A stretch of 32,763 nucleotides of DNA from contig SVHB01000029.1 in assembly GCA_015056005.1 (NCBI GenBank), positions 1 through 32,763 of the forward strand, written 5' to 3'. A program made the position numbers and the translations under genes. The notes below the pieces were generated by a model. It had not been told where the DNA came from. It was given only the letters and a program-made list of their open reading frames with translations, and searched no databases. Of this stretch, positions 17,961 to 26,584 are shown piece by piece. The DNA comes from Clostridiales bacterium. GTDB lineage: Bacteria; Bacillota; Clostridia; Christensenellales; UBA1750. Each line of letters opens with the position of its first letter. Within the stretch, counting starts at the first letter, position 1.

Positions 17961-19037
17961 ATGATGAAACTTGGATTCAGATGGTTCGGCGACAAGTATG
18001 ACACCGTAAAGCTCTGGCAGCTTCGTCAGATCCCCGGCACAAAGGGCGTAGTGACCTCGCTGTACGGAGTGGCTCCCGGCGCGATCTGGGGACGTGACAA
18101 GATCCATGCGCTCAAGAGCGAAGTGGAAGAAGCGGGGCTTGAGATCCTCTGTATAGAATCCGTAAACGTGGCGGACGCCATCAAGGCCGCCACCTATGAC
18201 CGCGACAGGTGCATCGAAAACTATATCAAGTCCCTTGAAAACCTCGCCGAAGAAGGCATCCACACCGTTTGCTATAATTTCATGCCCGTGTTCGACTGGA
18301 CAAGGACCGACCTTAACAAAATGCGCGAAGACGGCGCGACCGTCCTTTCCTACGATCATTCCGTGGTCGAATCTGTCGATCCTCAGGAAATGTTTGATAT
18401 CGTCGATTCCGACAGCTCGGGTCATGTCCTCCCCGGCTGGGAACCCGAGCGCTTGGGTAAGGTGAAGGAGCTCTTCGGTCTGTATAAAGGCATGGACGAG
18501 GATACCCTCTTTGCCAACCTTGTATATTTCCTAAAGGCCATTATGCCCACCTGCGATAAATATGATGTGGATATGTGCATCCATATCGACGACCCCTGCT
18601 GGTCCGTTTTCGGTCTGCCGAGGATTGTCAGGAGCAAGGAACACCTCCATCGCATCATGGACGCGGTTCCCAATGTCCATAACGGCGTGACGTTGTGCAC
18701 CGGCTCTCTTTCATCCGACCCGAGCAACAATATCCCAGATATCATCAGAAGCTTGAAGGGCCGCATACATTTTGCCCATATCAGAAACACCCGCCAGTCG
18801 GGAACTTACCGCGTTTTCGAGGAAGCTGCCCATATTTCATGCGATGGCTATCTTGATATGTATGAGATAATGAAAGCCTTTTACGATATCGGGTATGACG
18901 GCCCCTTCCGCCCCGACCACGGCAGAAACATCTGGGGCGAAATGGCAATGCCCGGCTACGGCCTTTATGACCGCGCACTTGGCAGCCAGTATCTCTTAGG
19001 GCTTGAAGAAGCCATAATCAAAGCGAATAAAAAATGA
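17961..19037 (+). CDS. uxuA: Mannonate dehydratase
   Basis: MKLGFRWFGDKYDTVKLWQLRQIPGTKGVVTSLYGVAPGAIW, TLCTGSLSSDP, FRPDHGRNIWGE. Confidence 0.95.
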   Translation: MMKLGFRWFGDKYDTVKLWQLRQIPGTKGVVTSLYGVAPGAIWGRDKIHALKSEVEEAGLEILCIESVNVADAIKAATYDRDRCIENYIKSLENLAEEGIHTVCYNFMPVFDWTRTDLNKMREDGATVLSYDHSVVESVDPQEMFDIVDSDSSGHVLPGWEPERLGKVKELFGLYKGMDEDTLFANLVYFLKAIMPTCDKYDVDMCIHIDDPCWSVFGLPRIVRSKEHLHRIMDAVPNVHNGVTLCTGSLSSDPSNNIPDIIRSLKGRIHFAHIRNTRQSGTYRVFEEAAHISCDGYLDMYEIMKAFYDIGYDGPFRPDHGRNIWGEMAMPGYGLYDRALGSQYLLGLEEAIIKANKK

Positions 19038-19044
19038 TTTATGC

Positions 19045-19072
19045 CTGCCCGGGTCTTTGCCCGGGCTTTTTT
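19045..19072 (+). terminator. Rho-independent terminator after uxuA
   Basis: GCCCGGG-tcttt-GCCCGGGC followed by a T run. Confidence 0.85.
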
Positions 19073-19073
19073 G

Positions 19074-19102
19074 TTGAAATACAGGATGTTTCTTGCTATA
19101 AT
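19074..19102 (+). promoter_or_regulatory. SigA-type promoter for the 627-aa gene
   Basis: TTGAAA (19074-19079), 17-nt spacer, TATAAT (19097-19102). Confidence 0.65.
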
Positions 19103-19144
19103 CAAAGCACCGACAAATAAAAATTAAAGAAGGATGATGACTCT

Positions 19145-21028
19145 ATGGCAGAAAACACCATTTTCTCAGGTGTCGTCTTTGAAAACGATAATTTCATTCT
19201 TGAAATAGGCTCAGACGGCTGCGCAAAAAGGCTTTTCCATAAGGCAGAAAAAAGGGAAATGCTTGAAAACACGCATACGCCCATGTTTTCTATTACTCAG
19301 GACAGGCTTTTCAACAACGAATTAAAGCTTGCCCACCCAAATAAGCGCTCGACCTTCTCTTCAAACTCGGTGGAATTTATAAACGACAGGCTCATAGTAT
19401 CCTTTGAGCTTCTGCAGTACAGGGCGGAAATAAAGGTGAGCGTCAAAGAACGCTATATCGCATTCGAGCTTGTTGATTTCATCGTGCCCGAGCATGCCTT
19501 TGGAGGGCTGAGGATGGACGTTCCCCCCGTTTCCTCCTTCCGCCTTGCTCAGCTGCCGATTATCGCTCTGCCCAATTTCGGTGAGTGGCTGAATGTCGCC
19601 TTTGACGAAAAAACAGCGGTAAACCTTATCGGAACGGATAAATCTTCCATCATCGACGCTCAAAAAGGCGTAGGCTGTGTGACCCTCACCGCCGACTGCG
19701 TGCGCGGTATAAAGCTCAAGGGCTGTTCCTGCGCGCTCATAGTTTCAAAAAAGGACGAGCTGTTAAATGCGATAGAGGATGTCGAAAACGATTTTGACCT
19801 CCCCAAGGGCGTTAAAAGCAGAAACGATAAACGGATAAATGCATCTGTTTACTGGACGAGCGATGCTACCCCCGAAAACATAGACGAGCATATAAAATAC
19901 GCCAAAATGGGCGGTTTTAGGCTCATGCTCATGTACTACACCTGCGCGGTCAAGGAAAGCACCAGGTATTATCACTGCGGCAATTACGACCTGAGGGACG
20001 AATACAAAAACGGCTATGATGACCTAAAAGCCATGCTCAAAAAGGTAAAAGACGCGGGGATCACCCCCGGCCTGCATTTTCTGCACACCCACATAGGCCT
20101 CAGGAGCCGCTATTGCACCCCCAAAGCCGATCACAGGCTGAACATCAAGGAGAAATTCACTCTTTCCGCTCCTTTGGGTAAAGACGATACCGTGATATAT
20201 GTCGAGGAGGACCCAAGCTTTGCGCCCATGCACAAGGACTGCCGCGTGCTCGTCTTTGACGGAGAAATGATCTCGTACGAAAACTATTCTTTAGAGCCGC
20301 CCTTCAGATTCATGGGCTGCAAAAGGGGCTGGAATGATACCGACATCGTTCCCCATCCTGCAGGCAGATGCGGCGGCGTGCTCGATATAAGCGAGTACGG
20401 CGCTTCCAGCGTTTATGTTGACCAGAACTCCACCCTGCAGGACGAGATCGCCGATAAGATCGCAAGGATATATAACTGCGGCTTTGAATTTGTCTATTTC
20501 GACGGCTCGGAGGGTACCAACGCTCCCTTTGAATACCATGTTCCTTCTGCGCAGTACAGGGTCTATAAAAAGCTTTCCCCCGCCCCGATCTTCTGCGAGG
20601 GCGCGGCAAAATCACATTTTTCATGGCATATGCTCAGCGGCGGCAACGCTTTTGATATCTTCCCTACTAATATCTTTAAGGAAATGATAATCAAATACCC
20701 CGCCGAGGAAGCGCCGAGGATGGCAAACGATTTCACAAGAGTCAATTTCGGCTGGTGGGCGTTCTTTGAAGATACCACGCCCGATGTATATGAGTACGGC
20801 ACGAGCAAGGCCTTTGCCTATAACTGCCCCGCAACCATGCAGGCACGCCTTGAAAGGTTTGAGAAAAACCCCAATACCAAAGCCGTGCTTGAGGTCATGC
20901 GCAGGTGGGAGTATGCCCGCCAAAACGATATATTAACCGATGATCAGAAGGAAGCGCTAAAAGACCCCAATAAGGAATTCACCCTTATCATAAACGAAAA
21001 CGGCGAATACGAGCTGAAAGAATGCTGA
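19145..21028 (+). CDS. Putative glycosidase-like (TIM-barrel) protein of unknown family
   Basis: 627 aa; beta-rich N-terminus, then SVYWTSDATPENIDEHIKYAKMGGFRLMLMYY...AGITPGLHFLHTHIG...FEFVYFDGSEG, reminiscent of clan-D-like glycoside hydrolase barrels. No family confidently recognised. Confidence 0.55.
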   Translation: MAENTIFSGVVFENDNFILEIGSDGCAKRLFHKAEKREMLENTHTPMFSITQDRLFNNELKLAHPNKRSTFSSNSVEFINDRLIVSFELLQYRAEIKVSVKERYIAFELVDFIVPEHAFGGLRMDVPPVSSFRLAQLPIIALPNFGEWLNVAFDEKTAVNLIGTDKSSIIDAQKGVGCVTLTADCVRGIKLKGCSCALIVSKKDELLNAIEDVENDFDLPKGVKSRNDKRINASVYWTSDATPENIDEHIKYAKMGGFRLMLMYYTCAVKESTRYYHCGNYDLRDEYKNGYDDLKAMLKKVKDAGITPGLHFLHTHIGLRSRYCTPKADHRLNIKEKFTLSAPLGKDDTVIYVEEDPSFAPMHKDCRVLVFDGEMISYENYSLEPPFRFMGCKRGWNDTDIVPHPAGRCGGVLDISEYGASSVYVDQNSTLQDEIADKIARIYNCGFEFVYFDGSEGTNAPFEYHVPSAQYRVYKKLSPAPIFCEGAAKSHFSWHMLSGGNAFDIFPTNIFKEMIIKYPAEEAPRMANDFTRVNFGWWAFFEDTTPDVYEYGTSKAFAYNCPATMQARLERFEKNPNTKAVLEVMRRWEYARQNDILTDDQKEALKDPNKEFTLIINENGEYELKEC

Positions 21029-21126
21029 AAAGCAAAAACTTTGTTTATGAACGATAAAGCTCAACACCGCTGTCAGGAACCCTTCCCGATTAATCCGATA
21101 TAAAAGAAAGAACCCTTCGCGTGAAG

Positions 21127-21168
21127 CAATGTCATTTAGTTTGTGCAAAACCTGTTAAGTTAAGGGGT
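21127..21168 (+). repeat. Left terminal inverted repeat of the island
   Basis: Matches the reverse complement of 24937-24980 with a few mismatches. Confidence 0.88.
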
Positions 21169-21291
21169 TAAGAAAAGAGTACTGCTAACTTTTTCACAAA
21201 GCGAGCGGTACTCTTTTAATAATAGACTACACCAAACTAAAAATTTTGTCTGTTCGATAACTTGTTGTTTATCGCACAAGTTCATATATAT

Positions 21292-22032
21292 TTATTCTTC
21301 AAAAATGTATGCTACACCATACTTCTCATAGCCAATAGATTCTGCCAAGGCGATTGATGCAGTGTTTTCTACATGGCACTCCCATTGTGGACAAATCCCA
21401 TTTTCTACTAAATGATGAGCTGCCAATGCAGCGGTAAGTTTAGCGTATCCTTTTCTGCGCTCGTTTTTTAATGTTACAATTCCGGTATGTTGAATTACAT
21501 CTTCCATATATGGCATATCTGGCGCATCACAAACAGATACCAATTTGCCATTCATAAAATATCCGGTGAAATATTCCTTTTCAACTTTCTCCTCAAAATA
21601 TTCCTGTAGCCACCCGGTTGGGTCAGCCGTTGGAGAAGTCAATCGGAAAAATTCTTCATACAAAGGGTAATCAGCTTTCTTCAGCACTTGTGCGTTCCCA
21701 TATTCCTGCACACATTCTTGTCTGAATTTCATTAACTGCATTTTTTTAATCTTAAAAGAAGTATCTACCGCCGTCAAAATATCGACAGTACTCACATCTT
21801 GCAACTTTTTGAAGAAGTCGTCATATTGCGGTGCATAAGATACAATGCACGCATCTTCTTTTACCAGTACATAAATTGAATATTTACAGCCGAAACCTCT
21901 AACCTCCTCATTTCGGGAATCAGAGCATACAAATGATATGCCGCTTACTGCTTCGGATAAATTTATCCCGCAAAAACAAGAGTAGAACTCATTGGTAATT
22001 TTATCAATTTCCCTTTCAGTCAACCTTGCCAT
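21292..22032 (-). CDS. GNAT-family N-acetyltransferase (island cargo)
   Basis: HTGIVTLKNERRKGYAKLTAALAAHHLVENGICPQWECHVENTASIALAESIGYEKYGVAYIF is a GNAT C-terminal half. Confidence 0.8.
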   Translation of the reverse strand: MARLTEREIDKITNEFYSCFCGINLSEAVSGISFVCSDSRNEEVRGFGCKYSIYVLVKEDACIVSYAPQYDDFFKKLQDVSTVDILTAVDTSFKIKKMQLMKFRQECVQEYGNAQVLKKADYPLYEEFFRLTSPTADPTGWLQEYFEEKVEKEYFTGYFMNGKLVSVCDAPDMPYMEDVIQHTGIVTLKNERRKGYAKLTAALAAHHLVENGICPQWECHVENTASIALAESIGYEKYGVAYIFEE

Positions 22033-22078
22033 CCTTATACCTCCATTTTGAAAAGTACATTTGTTAAGCCAATCGTAT

Positions 22079-22798
22079 TTATATCGTCACATAAAGCAAA
22101 CCTTCATTGAGAATCGGCAGTTCTCTTTGAATTTTACCTTCGAAGAATTGAGCTGCTCCACCAAAGGCATCACCATCACAGATGGAGTTGATATACAGAG
22201 TATTTTCGCAACATAGTTTCGCTTGCTCTGCGTATTCGAGCTCACTGCCATTTTCCCATTCTTCTTTTGTCCAGCACACATACACAGGCCACAAAAGAAG
22301 GTCTTCACCAAGAGCAAATCTTTCGGGGTAATCCCACAGATCGCCGCACAGACCAATTACACACTTCTTACCTTTATAGTCAAAGGCTTCGACTATCGAA
22401 CCTTCTTTATAGTGTTCATCCGTCTTTGAGTATTCTTTCCACCCCCTTGAAATACGGCGATAATTGTGAATGATTTTGCCGTCTGCAATCAGAGCACAGG
22501 AGGAATAGATACTATCTTCTTCAAGCTCATTATATCCAAACAAAACGTCAATGCCAATTTCTTTCGTCAATGCCTTTATTTGTGTAAACTCCTGCGAGGA
22601 AGTAGTCAATGCCATTTTTCTATCTTCTTCATACTGCCACGAGAGCGCATTGAAACTTTGAAGAAAGGATTCGCCAAAGCACACAAGATCTGCGCCGTTT
22701 GTTTTAGCTTCTCTCATATACCATTGCATCTGTGACAGATTATACTTTATATCTCGATCAACAATTCGTGCCGAGGCGAGAGCAATTTTCATAATCAT
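22079..22798 (-). CDS. Carbon-nitrogen (nitrilase-superfamily) hydrolase (island cargo)
   Basis: MKIALASARIVDRDIKYNLSQM...ADLVCFGESFLQ...IIHNYRRIS...KCVIGLCGDLWDYPERF: apparent nitrilase E and C motifs. Start chosen by the upstream GAGG. Confidence 0.82.
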   Translation of the reverse strand: MIMKIALASARIVDRDIKYNLSQMQWYMREAKTNGADLVCFGESFLQSFNALSWQYEEDRKMALTTSSQEFTQIKALTKEIGIDVLFGYNELEEDSIYSSCALIADGKIIHNYRRISRGWKEYSKTDEHYKEGSIVEAFDYKGKKCVIGLCGDLWDYPERFALGEDLLLWPVYVCWTKEEWENGSELEYAEQAKLCCENTLYINSICDGDAFGGAAQFFEGKIQRELPILNEGLLYVTI

Positions 22799-22856
22799 TT
22801 TATTCCTCACATTTCAAACTAAAAGTCAATCCATCGTGCCTCTGTCTTGTCGCTAA

Positions 22857-24128
22857 TTAAAGAATATAATCTGTGATACAATCATACCACTGAACGTAGA
22901 CCGTACCATTGACAATCAATCTATCGTTGTCAGGAAGCAGCTCGCTCCATTTCTTTTTATAATAATCAATAGCCCAATCATCTCTGTTGAATCTGCGCCA
23001 CAAAATAGTTTTTCCGTTCTTATCCAGAAACTGCTCGGATACCACACCACAGTTATAGGTTTCAATGTCCATCACACAAACGGTATCATAGCATTTCCCG
23101 CCGATTGTAACCTTGTATCTACCGACAATATCCAGCAGGAAATCTTTATTGACACTTGTAACGATAGTTCCATTTCTCTGTATATCGCCCTTGGGTGCCA
23201 GATTGGTTTCATTACCACAGTTATCTTCACCAAATCCCCAGTTCGACATGAAATCATCCCCATCCAAGAAGGTAATGTAATTACGAATATCCCCGTCATT
23301 TCTGAGCGTTGCAAGATAACGGCAGTGAGTATCAGTGAGTTGTGCAACAAACGTACGATTGATCCCTTCATACTTATCTGAATATGATGCTTCCCGGGCA
23401 GTCAGCTCCACACCTTCAATACCATGAACCTTTGCTTTACCTGTGACTTGCATATCATATACATGGTTACATTTGCGCGAAGGAATATAGTACATTCCCC
23501 AAGACAACTTTTCTCCTAATTTAGGAATCAGAAACCATCCCATGAGTTCTTCCCATTTCACTGCAAAGGTAGCCTCTGTACTCGGTTCAATTTTATATTC
23601 GGGCATAAATTCAGGTAACTTGTTCATAATGTATTCTCCTTTCGACATTTCGGTGCGATATGGATACTTATTTTTGAAGTTCTGTTTCGCTGTATGCAGT
23701 CTGCTTTTTACTGTTCCTATCGGAATATTCAGTTGTTTCGCAATTTCAGCCTGGGCCATCTCTTTCCAGAAGAAAAGATAGAGGATTTGTTTATCCTTAT
23801 CCCCCAGCAAACTCAAAGTTTCCTTTACAGTATTCGCCACGGAAACTCCGTGTCTGCCATATGACAGCTCTTTTTCAGTCAACTCTTCAATGGTAATTTC
23901 ATATTGAGTTGCTTTCTTACGGAAATAGTCATTACATTTGTTACGTGCAATACTGATGATCCATGCTTTGAATGCATCCTTATTCTTCAACTGAGCTAAC
24001 TTTTGGTAAGCCGTAAAGTATACCTCCTGCAGAACATCGTCAGCATCTGCTTTGGAACTGATCCGAAATCTCACAAATCGCTCTACAGATACTCTCTCCG
24101 CTTTCAGTAAGTTTTCAAACTCATCCAT
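22857..24128 (-). CDS. ECF-type sigma factor with ~260-aa C-terminal extension (island cargo)
   Basis: N-terminus has sigma region 2 (DADDVLQEVYFTAYQKLAQLKNKDAFKAWIISIARNKCNDYFRKK) and region 4 (LLGDKDKQILYLFFWKEMAQAEIAKQLNIPIGTVKSRLHTAKQNFKNKY). C-terminal domain not recognised. Confidence 0.88.
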   Translation of the reverse strand: MDEFENLLKAERVSVERFVRFRISSKADADDVLQEVYFTAYQKLAQLKNKDAFKAWIISIARNKCNDYFRKKATQYEITIEELTEKELSYGRHGVSVANTVKETLSLLGDKDKQILYLFFWKEMAQAEIAKQLNIPIGTVKSRLHTAKQNFKNKYPYRTEMSKGEYIMNKLPEFMPEYKIEPSTEATFAVKWEELMGWFLIPKLGEKLSWGMYYIPSRKCNHVYDMQVTGKAKVHGIEGVELTAREASYSDKYEGINRTFVAQLTDTHCRYLATLRNDGDIRNYITFLDGDDFMSNWGFGEDNCGNETNLAPKGDIQRNGTIVTSVNKDFLLDIVGRYKVTIGGKCYDTVCVMDIETYNCGVVSEQFLDKNGKTILWRRFNRDDWAIDYYKKKWSELLPDNDRLIVNGTVYVQWYDCITDYIL

Positions 24129-24177
24129 ACCGTCACCTCCTTTTCTCTAAATATGATTAAAACCGGTTTCACTTATA

Positions 24178-24205
24178 TAGACGGGCACATATATCGAAAG
24201 GTTCA
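24178..24205 (-). promoter_or_regulatory. Candidate ECF-type (autoregulatory) promoter of the sigma gene
   Basis: Minus strand: TGAACC (24200-24205), 16-nt spacer, CGTCTA (24178-24183), upstream of the 24128 start. Confidence 0.6.
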
Positions 24206-24343
24206 TTTCTCAAAATTATTTTACAAATTTTACAGATTATAATTAAAAATGCCGCCAACAATGCCACTGGCAGCATAATGGAGACATTTTCACTGCAAAA
24301 ATTGCGCCCCGAGCGCCTATTTAGGGGGCTTAACCGAGATTGC

Positions 24344-24715
24344 TTATTGGCATGATATCATTGACCAATTTAGATTCATAAGACCTCCACTGTAAGTAAA
24401 CAAATCCATTACATCATTACAATTTGCATTAAAATGTTCAAAAGCATCCTCGAAAACAGTCCAAGATAACTTGTTACGCTGCTGCACGAATGCGGATGCG
24501 GTAACATCAATACCGGCATCAGATAATTCCTTTTTCAGACTTCCACCCTGCATAGAGAGCAGAAGATTTACCATTGTTTCCATATTTAGAACACACTTGC
24601 GTGTAAATCCTGTATTGTTTGGATAATCTTTTCTGTAATCTGCAACCGCCTTTGCGATAGCTTCTTCAATTTGGTGCTTTAACACCTTTGGAGTTGTATT
24701 TACTATTTGCATCAT
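24344..24715 (-). pseudogene. Truncated IS4-like transposase N-terminus
   Basis: 123 aa; ...NMETMVNLLLSMQGGSLKKELSDAGIDVTASAFVQQRNKLSWTVFEDAFEHFN resembles the N-terminus of Clostridia IS4-type transposases; ends well short of a catalytic domain. Confidence 0.75.
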
Positions 24716-24760
24716 TAAGACCTCATTTCATTACAGTAGTTAATGATGTGTATAAAAAAA

Positions 24761-24801
24761 CAAGACGAAAACCCTACTATGTAGGGAATACCAGTCTTGT
24801 G
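24761..24801. other. Hairpin upstream of the transposase remnant
   Basis: ACAAGAC-gaaaa-CCCTAC-tat-GTAGGG-aatacca-GTCTTGT nested stems. Confidence 0.7.
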
Positions 24802-24936
24802 TGCGTAGTTTTCCTATTCTCTCTTTTCTCTCTAATCTAAAATATCTCTACTAAAAATCGGTTCTCTCTGTTTACTGTAAAGAAAATAATCGTTCTTAAT
24901 CTCTCAAAATGTTTTTAAGGGGCAAACCCGAAGATT

Positions 24937-24980
24937 TACCCCTTAACTTAACAAGATCTTGAACTAACTAAATGACATTG
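24937..24980 (-). repeat. Right terminal inverted repeat of the island
   Basis: Reverse complement aligns with 21127-21168. Confidence 0.88.
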
Positions 24981-25009
24981 TCGTGTGAAGGGTTCTTTTT
25001 TGCAGTTCG

Positions 25010-26020
25010 TTATTTGAGGAAGGTGCGGTAGTCTTCAAGGTTGCGCCTGAGCAGCGCGGGGGTGTTAAGACCATAGGGGCAGCGGGTCATGCATGCGCCG
25101 CAGTTTTTGCAGTCCTCGATCTTGTTCATCTTTTCCTGATTTGCGGGGGTGAGCCACTGCGCGGTGGGCGAGCGGCGCAGAAGCAGGCTCATGCGCGCGC
25201 AGTTGTTGATCTCGATGCCAGCGGGGCAGGGCATGCAATAGCCGCAGCCGCGGCAGAAATCGCCGGCAAGCTCGTCCTGATCGTGTGCTATAAGCGCCTT
25301 GATATCGTCGGTCATGGTCGGGGGATTTTCGTTGTAGGAAATGAACTCGTCCAGCTCGCTCTCCCTCTGGATTCCCCAGATGGGCAGGGTATTAAAAAAC
25401 TGCGCAAGGTAGGCGTAAGCGGCGTCGCTTCTTGTGATCAGACCGCCCGAGAGCGCCTTCATGCAGATGAAGCCAATGTTCTTTTCCTCGCAGAGCTTTA
25501 CAAGTGCCTCGTCCTTTTCGTCTGCAAGGTAGGAGAAGGGGAACTGCAAGGTGTCATAGAGCCCGGAATTTACGGCTTCTTCAGCCACGGGCAGGCGATG
25601 GTTGGTGATGCCGATAAAGCGGATCTTGCCCTGCTTTTTGGCTTCAACCATCGCATCATACAGGCCGCTTTCATCGCCGGGCTTGGGGCAGAAGGCGGGG
25701 TTGTGGAGCTGATAGATATCGATGTGATCGGTTTTGAGGTTTGTAAGGCTGGTCTCAAGGTCCTTCCAGAACTGATCGGCAGTCTTTGCCGCGGTCTTGG
25801 TGGCGATGATGATATTGTTCCTTACATCGGACAGGGCATGACCCAGCTTTATCTCGCTGTCGGAATAGGAGCGGGCGGTGTCGAAAAACTCGATGCCGTT
25901 ATCGTATGCTTTCCTTAAAAGGTATTTTGCTTCCTCAAGGCTTACCCTTTGTACCGGCAGAGCGCCGAAACCGTTGCGGTTTACAGTTATGCCGGTTCTG
26001 CCAAGCGTCATTCTTATCAT
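25010..26020 (-). CDS. Aldo/keto reductase with C-terminal 4Fe-4S ferredoxin-like domain
   Basis: MIRMTLGRTGITVNRNGFGALPVQR, DHIDIYQLHNP; CRGCGYCMPCPAGI and CKNCGACMTRCPYGL cysteine clusters. Confidence 0.93.
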   Translation of the reverse strand: MIRMTLGRTGITVNRNGFGALPVQRVSLEEAKYLLRKAYDNGIEFFDTARSYSDSEIKLGHALSDVRNNIIIATKTAAKTADQFWKDLETSLTNLKTDHIDIYQLHNPAFCPKPGDESGLYDAMVEAKKQGKIRFIGITNHRLPVAEEAVNSGLYDTLQFPFSYLADEKDEALVKLCEEKNIGFICMKALSGGLITRSDAAYAYLAQFFNTLPIWGIQRESELDEFISYNENPPTMTDDIKALIAHDQDELAGDFCRGCGYCMPCPAGIEINNCARMSLLLRRSPTAQWLTPANQEKMNKIEDCKNCGACMTRCPYGLNTPALLRRNLEDYRTFLK

Positions 26021-26130
26021 GTTTCCGCCTCCGTATCTTTGTATATAAATATAATATATCCATTGAGCCCTTCCGTCAAATGCGGACTCAATTACAGCAA
26101 TATATTACAATAATCGTTCCAATCATTGCA

Positions 26131-26160
26131 TTGACACCCATATTATACCGATGCTATAAT
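26131..26160 (+). promoter_or_regulatory. SigA-type promoter for padR-potABCD
   Basis: TTGACA (26131-26136), 18-nt spacer, TATAAT (26155-26160). Confidence 0.75.
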
Positions 26161-26161
26161 C

Positions 26162-26193
26162 ATTTCGGAAGCCGATATATCGGCTTCCGAAAT
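26162..26193. promoter_or_regulatory. 32-nt perfect palindrome, candidate operator
   Basis: ATTTCGGAAGCCGATATATCGGCTTCCGAAAT equals its own reverse complement and lies just downstream of the -10 element. Confidence 0.75.
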
Positions 26194-26236
26194 ACCCGGA
26201 TATCCAACCGCATATCATCAAAAAGGAGGGGAAACG

Positions 26237-26581
26237 ATGCCCGAGAGTACCGAAAGAGGCGCGCTGACCGAGGCCGTATACTATATTATGCTGGTCCTTC
26301 AGACCCCCATGCACGGCTATTGCGTCATGCAGCGCGTAAGTTCGATCAGCGACGGACGCGTGAACCTTTGCCCCGGAACGCTTTACGGGGCGATAAACAC
26401 CCTTTTGCAAAAACGGTGGATCGAGGATGTTACAAACGCCGAGGATGCAGGGAGAAGGAAGGAATATGTCCTGACGGACCTTGGCAGACAGGCGCTGAAA
26501 TATGAAATGGATCGCCTGCGCGGGCTTATCGCAGACGGAGAAAAATATAACGCCGTAAATTTCGGCGATTGCGAGGCGTAG
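26237..26581 (+). CDS. PadR-family transcriptional regulator
   Basis: EAVYYIMLVLQTPMHGYCVMQRVSSISDGRVNLCPGTLYGAINTLLQKRWIE...GRRKEYVLTDLGRQAL. Confidence 0.93.
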   Translation: MPESTERGALTEAVYYIMLVLQTPMHGYCVMQRVSSISDGRVNLCPGTLYGAINTLLQKRWIEDVTNAEDAGRRKEYVLTDLGRQALKYEMDRLRGLIADGEKYNAVNFGDCEA

Positions 26582-26584
26582 AAT

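Larger units (their letters stand above)
21127..24980. mobile_element. IR-bounded IS4-like element / island carrying cargo genes, inserted in a terminator
   Basis: Left end CAATGTCATTTAGTTTGTGCAAAACCTGTTAAGTTAAGGGGT; reverse-complemented right end CAATGTCATTTAGTTAGTTCAAGATCTTGTTAAGTTAAGGGGT. Flanked by TCGCGTGAAG (21117-21126) and TCGTGTGAAG (24981-24990). Confidence 0.85.

Noticed and set aside
21108-21126. Including AAAGAACCCTTCGCGTGAAG as part of the island's inverted repeat
   Set aside because: The apparent extra inverted match (AAAGAACCCTTC / GAAGGGTTCTTT) is better explained as the two halves of the interrupted terminator stem, not element sequence.
25283-25918. 211-aa plus-strand ORF
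   Set aside because: Antisense to the aldo/keto reductase; no domain support.
26162-26193. Terminator interpretation of the palindrome
   Set aside because: No T tract follows and it lies immediately after a strong promoter ahead of padR, so an operator is more likely.
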